From: Sulfurospirillum sp. UBA6810
GTDB lineage: Bacteria; Campylobacterota; Campylobacteria; Campylobacterales; Sulfurospirillaceae
NCBI GenBank assembly: GCA_002469305.1
Contig: DKEY01000074.1
Location: 482 to 10,106 of the forward strand
Length of the DNA: 9,625 nt
Reading direction: 5' to 3'
This document shows positions 6,235 to 9,625 of this stretch, in pieces (position 1 is the first letter of the stretch; each line of letters starts with the position of its first letter). The notes beneath the pieces are model-generated. The model was not told the DNA's origin. It did not search any database and saw nothing but the letters and a program-made list of their open reading frames with translations. A program made the translations under genes and the position numbers.

Positions 6235-7323
6235 CTATATCTCTTGTGAAGTAAAGTTATAGCTGAAGTTTTTTGGTGCATAGTAGTTGAGAACTTCGTC
6301 ATCAATCTCACCATATGGATAGCCTAGCATATTGAGAGGAAATTGTGTTGGCTTTGGACTGAGTACAAAATCACGTCCCCAGTTAAATCCTACCCAGTTC
6401 ATTTCCCAAGAGTGCAGATATCTTGCTTTTAACTCTTGTACTCTTTTATCTTCATACTTCAATCCCTCTACTAAGATAAGTTTTGTTACATCAGCAGGAT
6501 CACTTGGTACCCAACCGATACCAGCTATATAGTACTCAACACGGCAGTGCTGTCCGCCTGAAATCTTTGCAAAACCTTTGTCATCAGCACCACCAAGTGC
6601 TTTTGCAGAGAAGTTAGATTTACCAAGTCTGATACCAAAAACTTCACGAGCAGGAACACCAGCAGCTCTTAAAAAAGCAACAAATAACGAGCTTATATCG
6701 GTACACTTACCACCAAAGTATCCTGTTTCAAGCATCTTCCCAGCGTCACCTATACCACATCCAAGAACTTCAGGGTCTCTAAAAGTATGTTCACAAATCC
6801 AATCATATATAGCTTCTACTTTAGCAAATTGGTCATTTAATCCTTTGGTGATTTCATCTGCCTTTGCCTTAACCTTACCATCAGTTGGGATATGTTCTGT
6901 TGGTTCTAAAAAAACTTTTACACTTTGAGGGATAGGAAGATTTTGTGCACTGGCTTTTTTTAAAAGAGCTATATCAACACTTCTCTGTGTTGTCTCTATC
7001 TCCATATTTATGCGTAAAAGTTTTTTCTTTTCACTCTTTTCCCAGCTGGTATATAAAGTAGTAGCATCATAAGGGTTGTTTGTATTTATTTCATTTGATT
7101 CATAATTTCCATCATAACTTAGAAGTTTGACTTTTTGATACTCTGCATTGTAAGGTAGAGGATTCCAAAGCTTGAGTGGAAAACTTTTTTCATCTGATTT
7201 TACATCAAAATCAAATACAACTTTAAATTTTCTACTTTTTTCTCCAGCAAAAACTATATTTGGAGTAAGAGAGAGAGCACCAAGGCTCAAAGCGGATGTT
7301 TTTAAGAAATTTCTTCTTTTCAT
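6235..7323 (-). CDS. Tat-exported transglutaminase-like protein
   Basis: This 362-residue protein begins with a twin-arginine signal, KRRNFLKTSA, a hydrophobic stretch and a probable cleavage site after VFA (residue 26), so it should fold in the cytosol and be exported to the periplasm. An N-terminal beta-rich region (about 32-140) precedes the transglutaminase core: YDWICEHTFRD (173-183), the nucleophile region GGKCTDISSLFVAFLRAAG with Cys207, GGQHCRVEYY with His259, and GWVPSDPAD with Asp275. The Cys-His-Asp triad is therefore intact. Bacterial members of this superfamily are mostly proteases, amidases or peptidoglycan-related enzymes rather than true cross-linkers; the substrate here is unknown. 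Besides Cys207 there are Cys177, Cys189 and Cys260. AAGGA lies just upstream of ATG 7323. It leads the operon with the MerT- and MerP-like genes, 0 bases from the MerT-like ATG, so a shared envelope or metal role is possible but only inferred. Confidence 0.88.
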   Translation of the reverse strand: MKRRNFLKTSALSLGALSLTPNIVFAGEKSRKFKVVFDFDVKSDEKSFPLKLWNPLPYNAEYQKVKLLSYDGNYESNEINTNNPYDATTLYTSWEKSEKKKLLRINMEIETTQRSVDIALLKKASAQNLPIPQSVKVFLEPTEHIPTDGKVKAKADEITKGLNDQFAKVEAIYDWICEHTFRDPEVLGCGIGDAGKMLETGYFGGKCTDISSLFVAFLRAAGVPAREVFGIRLGKSNFSAKALGGADDKGFAKISGGQHCRVEYYIAGIGWVPSDPADVTKLILVEGLKYEDKRVQELKARYLHSWEMNWVGFNWGRDFVLSPKPTQFPLNMLGYPYGEIDDEVLNYYAPKNFSYNFTSQEI

Positions 7324-7363
7324 TTTAGTCCTTTTTTTGCATATATTAGGACCATAAAAGTAT

Positions 7364-7373
7364 CTACATGTAA
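7364..7373. repeat. Iterated palindrome, copy 7 (CTACATGTAA), intergenic
   Basis: The core is intact, 41-50 bases upstream of the transglutaminase-like start codon. It lies between the predicted transcript start and the gene, so it would be in the 5' leader if that promoter is right. Confidence 0.6.
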
Positions 7374-7399
7374 GAATTTTAATGCAATATTTTATGTCT

Positions 7400-7414
7400 G
7401 CTCAAACCTTGAGC
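7400..7414. repeat. Perfect inverted repeat, possible operator
   Basis: GCTCAA-ACC-TTGAGC is a perfect 6-base dyad with a 3-base spacer, G/C-richer than its surroundings. It is flanked by direct repeats of ATGCAAT at 7382-7388 and 7417-7423. No T-run follows on either strand, so it does not look like an intrinsic terminator for the GGDEF-EAL gene. Its place upstream of the transglutaminase-MerT-MerP operon suggests a regulator-binding site or leader hairpin. I cannot name the regulator. Confidence 0.5.
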
Positions 7415-7448
7415 CGATGCAATTAATATGGTGAAATGATAACTAAAA

Positions 7449-7454
7449 ATTATA
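7449..7454 (-). promoter_or_regulatory. Possible -10 element for the transglutaminase-MerT-MerP operon
   Basis: The minus strand reads TATAAT here, after a T-run. It predicts a transcript start near 7442 and a leader of about 120 bases containing the inverted repeat and palindrome copy 7. No clear -35 is seen. It lies just 22 bases beyond the GGDEF-EAL stop, so read-through from that gene could also feed the operon. Confidence 0.4.
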
Positions 7455-7476
7455 AAAACAACCTGAGTAAAATGAA

Positions 7477-9375
7477 CTATAAATCTCTTTTAGATTCCAA
7501 GTATGTATAAAAACTTTCTTTATCTAAAGGTTTAGAAAAAAGGTATCCTTGTGAACTATGGCATTGATTTGCTTCTAAAAATATTTTTTGTTCCAGCGTT
7601 TCAACACCCTCAGCTAAAATCTCTAACTCTAGATTTTGTCCCAAGGCGATGATAGCTTTTGAGATAGCCATATCTTCTTTATTATGTGGTAAATCTTTTA
7701 TAAAAGAGCGGTCAATTTTGATTTTGTGTAGTGGAAGTTGCTTGAGATAACTCAATGAAGAATATCCAGTACCAAAATCATCAAGAGATATCTTAAATCC
7801 TAAATCTTTAAGTTTTTGTAACTTTCTTATAGAGCGAGTTGGATTTGTCATGATGTAACTTTCTGTTATCTCTAACTCTATGTTACTTGGGGCTACATTT
7901 GCTTCTTCACATAGATTTTCAATAACCTTAGCAAAATCCTTTTCTTCAATTTGTATAGCAGAGATATTGATGGCGATTTTACCATCAAAAAGTCCATCTT
8001 CTTGCCACCTTTTAAACTCCGCAAGAGACTTTTTAAATACAATGATACCTATATCAATGATGCATCTATTTTCCTCTGACTTTTGGATAAATTGATCGGG
8101 ATAGATGAGACCAACACCTGGTTTCTGCCATCGTACAAGTGCTTCAGCCCCTATAATTTTATTGGTCATAAGATCGATTTGAGGCTGAAAGTGTACTACA
8201 AATTCATTATTGTCTATAGCTTTTCTTATATCTTTATCAAGTTGATTTGATTTTATAATATCTTCTGTCATAGAAGAAGTGTACATTTTGTAGGTATTTT
8301 TTCCACTGTTTTTTGCCTCATACATAGCGATGTCAGCATTTTTAAAAAGTTCTTCAAAGCTTATACCATCTTTTGGAAAGAAAGAGACTCCTATACTCAC
8401 TCCAATGTAGTTATTTATCCCTTTGATTTCAAAAGGTTCATTTAGCGAATTGATGAGTGTTTGACACTCTTCTTGTATATTATGTGTATTAAATTTTAGT
8501 ATAACAAATTCATCTCCACCCACTCTCGCAATTAAATCAGGATAGACTGTGGATTGTTTAAAACGTTTTGCAACTTCATTGATAACTTTATCCCCTTCAC
8601 TATGACCATATAAGTCATTTATATTTTTAAAAAGATCTAAATCTAAAAATAAAAAAGCAAACTCTCTACTATCTTGAGACTGCGTTAAAACTTCCAATCT
8701 ACTTTTTAGATATTGTCTGTTTGGAAGATTTGTGAGAGAGTCATTAAAAGCTAAAGAGTAATTTTTTTCTTCAGCTTTTTTTCTTCTATCTATATTTTTA
8801 TGTGTTCCTGAAAGTCTGAGTGGTTTACCCTCTTTATCAAGTTCTACAACAGCACCAGAACCTTCAATCCACACCCAATGACCATCTTTATGTTTCATCC
8901 TAAATTCTATGACGTAGGGCTTTAAATCTATAAGAGTTTGTTCTATGGCTTTCCTTGTAGAATCTATATCATCTGGATGAATTCTACTATCCCAGTCAAC
9001 TATGTTGTCAACTATATCATCTCTTTGTAGTCCTAAAAATTTTAACCAAGTATCATTTACGATTTGTTCATTAGTTTGATAGTTCCAATCCCAATAGCCA
9101 AGATTTGCCCCTTTGATAACATGTTCAAGGCGTTGTTTGATGCTAAAAAGTTCATTTTGAATTTTATATAGTTTTGAAGTATGGTGATTAATCAAAACTA
9201 ACAGCAACAATGAGGTAGTCGTTATAAAAAGCAATCCTTTATATGTTTGCCAAGTTGAGAGAGTATCTAAATCACGAATTAAAAAGGCTAAAATTGAATC
9301 CGAAAAGAGAATCCATAAGAATGAAAAGATAAAGTATATGATAACTATTTTTAATTCTGTTACGTATTTAAACAT
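7477..9375 (-). CDS. Membrane-bound PAS-GGDEF-EAL cyclic-di-GMP turnover protein
   Basis: This 632-residue protein has two N-terminal membrane helices (about 9-31 and 46-63) around a short loop containing FSDSIL and TWQTYKG, a two-helix module often seen ahead of PAS-GGDEF proteins. A PAS_3-type PAS domain follows (about 85-198: GYWDWN, IHPDD, FRMKHKDGHWVWIEG). The GGDEF domain (about 205-365) has NDSLTNLPNR, LFLDLDLFKNIND and a canonical GGDEF at 286-290, so cyclase activity is plausible. The inhibitory RxxD site reads VYPD (277-280), lacking the Arg. The EAL domain (about 378-628) has EALVRW (Glu411), Asn470, Glu502, Asp532-Asp533, Lys553, Glu589 and Gln609, the full catalytic set of c-di-GMP phosphodiesterases. 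It is probably bifunctional or mainly a phosphodiesterase gated by the PAS domain. AAAGGA precedes ATG 9375 by about 9 bases. The stimulus is unknown. Confidence 0.94.
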   Translation of the reverse strand: MFKYVTELKIVIIYFIFSFLWILFSDSILAFLIRDLDTLSTWQTYKGLLFITTTSLLLLVLINHHTSKLYKIQNELFSIKQRLEHVIKGANLGYWDWNYQTNEQIVNDTWLKFLGLQRDDIVDNIVDWDSRIHPDDIDSTRKAIEQTLIDLKPYVIEFRMKHKDGHWVWIEGSGAVVELDKEGKPLRLSGTHKNIDRRKKAEEKNYSLAFNDSLTNLPNRQYLKSRLEVLTQSQDSREFAFLFLDLDLFKNINDLYGHSEGDKVINEVAKRFKQSTVYPDLIARVGGDEFVILKFNTHNIQEECQTLINSLNEPFEIKGINNYIGVSIGVSFFPKDGISFEELFKNADIAMYEAKNSGKNTYKMYTSSMTEDIIKSNQLDKDIRKAIDNNEFVVHFQPQIDLMTNKIIGAEALVRWQKPGVGLIYPDQFIQKSEENRCIIDIGIIVFKKSLAEFKRWQEDGLFDGKIAINISAIQIEEKDFAKVIENLCEEANVAPSNIELEITESYIMTNPTRSIRKLQKLKDLGFKISLDDFGTGYSSLSYLKQLPLHKIKIDRSFIKDLPHNKEDMAISKAIIALGQNLELEILAEGVETLEQKIFLEANQCHSSQGYLFSKPLDKESFYTYLESKRDL

Positions 9376-9625
9376 CTATCTTTTCCTTTATAATCATATC
9401 ATTTGCATACTATTTTTACCATTTTATTTTATGATATCCATAGTTCTAGCCTCTCTAACCGTTACATGAAAAACCATTGCGTTATCTCTGTTTCTCTTTC
9501 AATTATAGCTAAAAGTATTAAAAAATAAATTTGCCTTCTTTGTTATAATTTAAAATAAAGGAGAATTTATAAGTATATAAAAGAAAAATTCAGCCTTATA
9601 GATAGCCATTTTTCTTCATAGCTTT
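9376..9625. other. Intergenic region at right edge
   Basis: This 250-base A/T-rich stretch has no ORF that I can support. On the minus strand it must contain the GGDEF-EAL promoter; TAGTAT (9407-9412) and TATGAT (9393-9398) are weak -10 candidates, the latter too close to the Shine-Dalgarno. A degenerate palindrome, TTACATGAAA, sits at 9462-9471. I see no tRNA, and no terminator stem with a T-run. Confidence 0.5.
9541..9549 (+). promoter_or_regulatory. Extended -10 promoter facing the right edge
   Basis: TGTTATAAT matches an extended -10 (TGnTATAAT) exactly. An AAGGAG follows at 9558-9563, but no ATG, GTG or TTG lies at a usable distance after it. The transcript would therefore either carry a longer leader or be a non-coding RNA continuing past the window. 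Confidence 0.45.

Noticed and set aside
6578..6928. Open frame of 116 codons on the + strand.
   Set aside because: It lies wholly inside the transglutaminase-like gene, has no ribosome binding site or recognisable domain, and is a reverse-strand shadow.
9596..9625. Minus-strand frame ending ...KAMKKNGYL then TAA, possibly the C-terminus of a gene entering from the right.
   Set aside because: Only nine codons are visible, with no recognisable family signature; it cannot be told from chance.

Overview
The window is AT-rich, densely packed bacterial DNA that fits a free-living Campylobacterota (epsilonproteobacterial) genome, most like the Sulfurimonas/Arcobacter group. This assignment is inferred from protein style, A/T-rich codon use and promoters with good -10 but poor -35 elements; no rRNA or other taxonomic marker is present. 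I see no mobile element, tRNA, rRNA or CRISPR array.

Bases 1-3090 (+) hold a signalling cassette: the 3' end of a methyl-accepting chemotaxis protein with a C-terminal CZB zinc-binding domain, a stand-alone CheY-like receiver, and a membrane-anchored histidine kinase with three PAS-like modules. The three genes are 2 and 8 bases apart, so they are probably co-transcribed from a promoter left of the window. An RhlE-type DEAD-box RNA helicase (3087-4322, -) converges on the kinase, and the two stop codons overlap within one CTAG. A 164-base divergent region with a clear TATAAT separates the helicase from a coupled pair on the + strand: a GNAT acetyltransferase and a HAD phosphatase joined by ATGA.

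Bases 5639-7323 (-) form a tight operon read leftward: a Tat-exported transglutaminase-like protein, then a MerT-like three-helix metal transporter (its ATG directly abuts the preceding stop), then a MerP-like periplasmic metal-binding protein (ATGA overlap). No mercuric reductase or MerR regulator is in view, so the metal and the role of the transglutaminase are open. The 153-base region upstream carries a -10-like TATAAT, a perfect 6-3-6 inverted repeat and a copy of an iterated palindrome.

Bases 7477-9375 (-) encode a membrane-bound PAS-GGDEF-EAL protein for cyclic-di-GMP turnover; its GGDEF and EAL motifs look intact but the RxxD inhibitory site is missing. The last 250 bases are intergenic, with an extended -10 promoter pointing out of the right edge.

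The feature not explained by genes is the palindrome TTACATGTAA. Its core TACATGTA occurs seven times, roughly twenty-fold more than base composition predicts, and all four copies in + strand genes encode Leu-His-Val in the same frame. No wholly new enzymatic system is evident. The best leads are this palindrome, the transglutaminase-MerT-MerP operon and the CZB receptor-receiver-kinase cassette.
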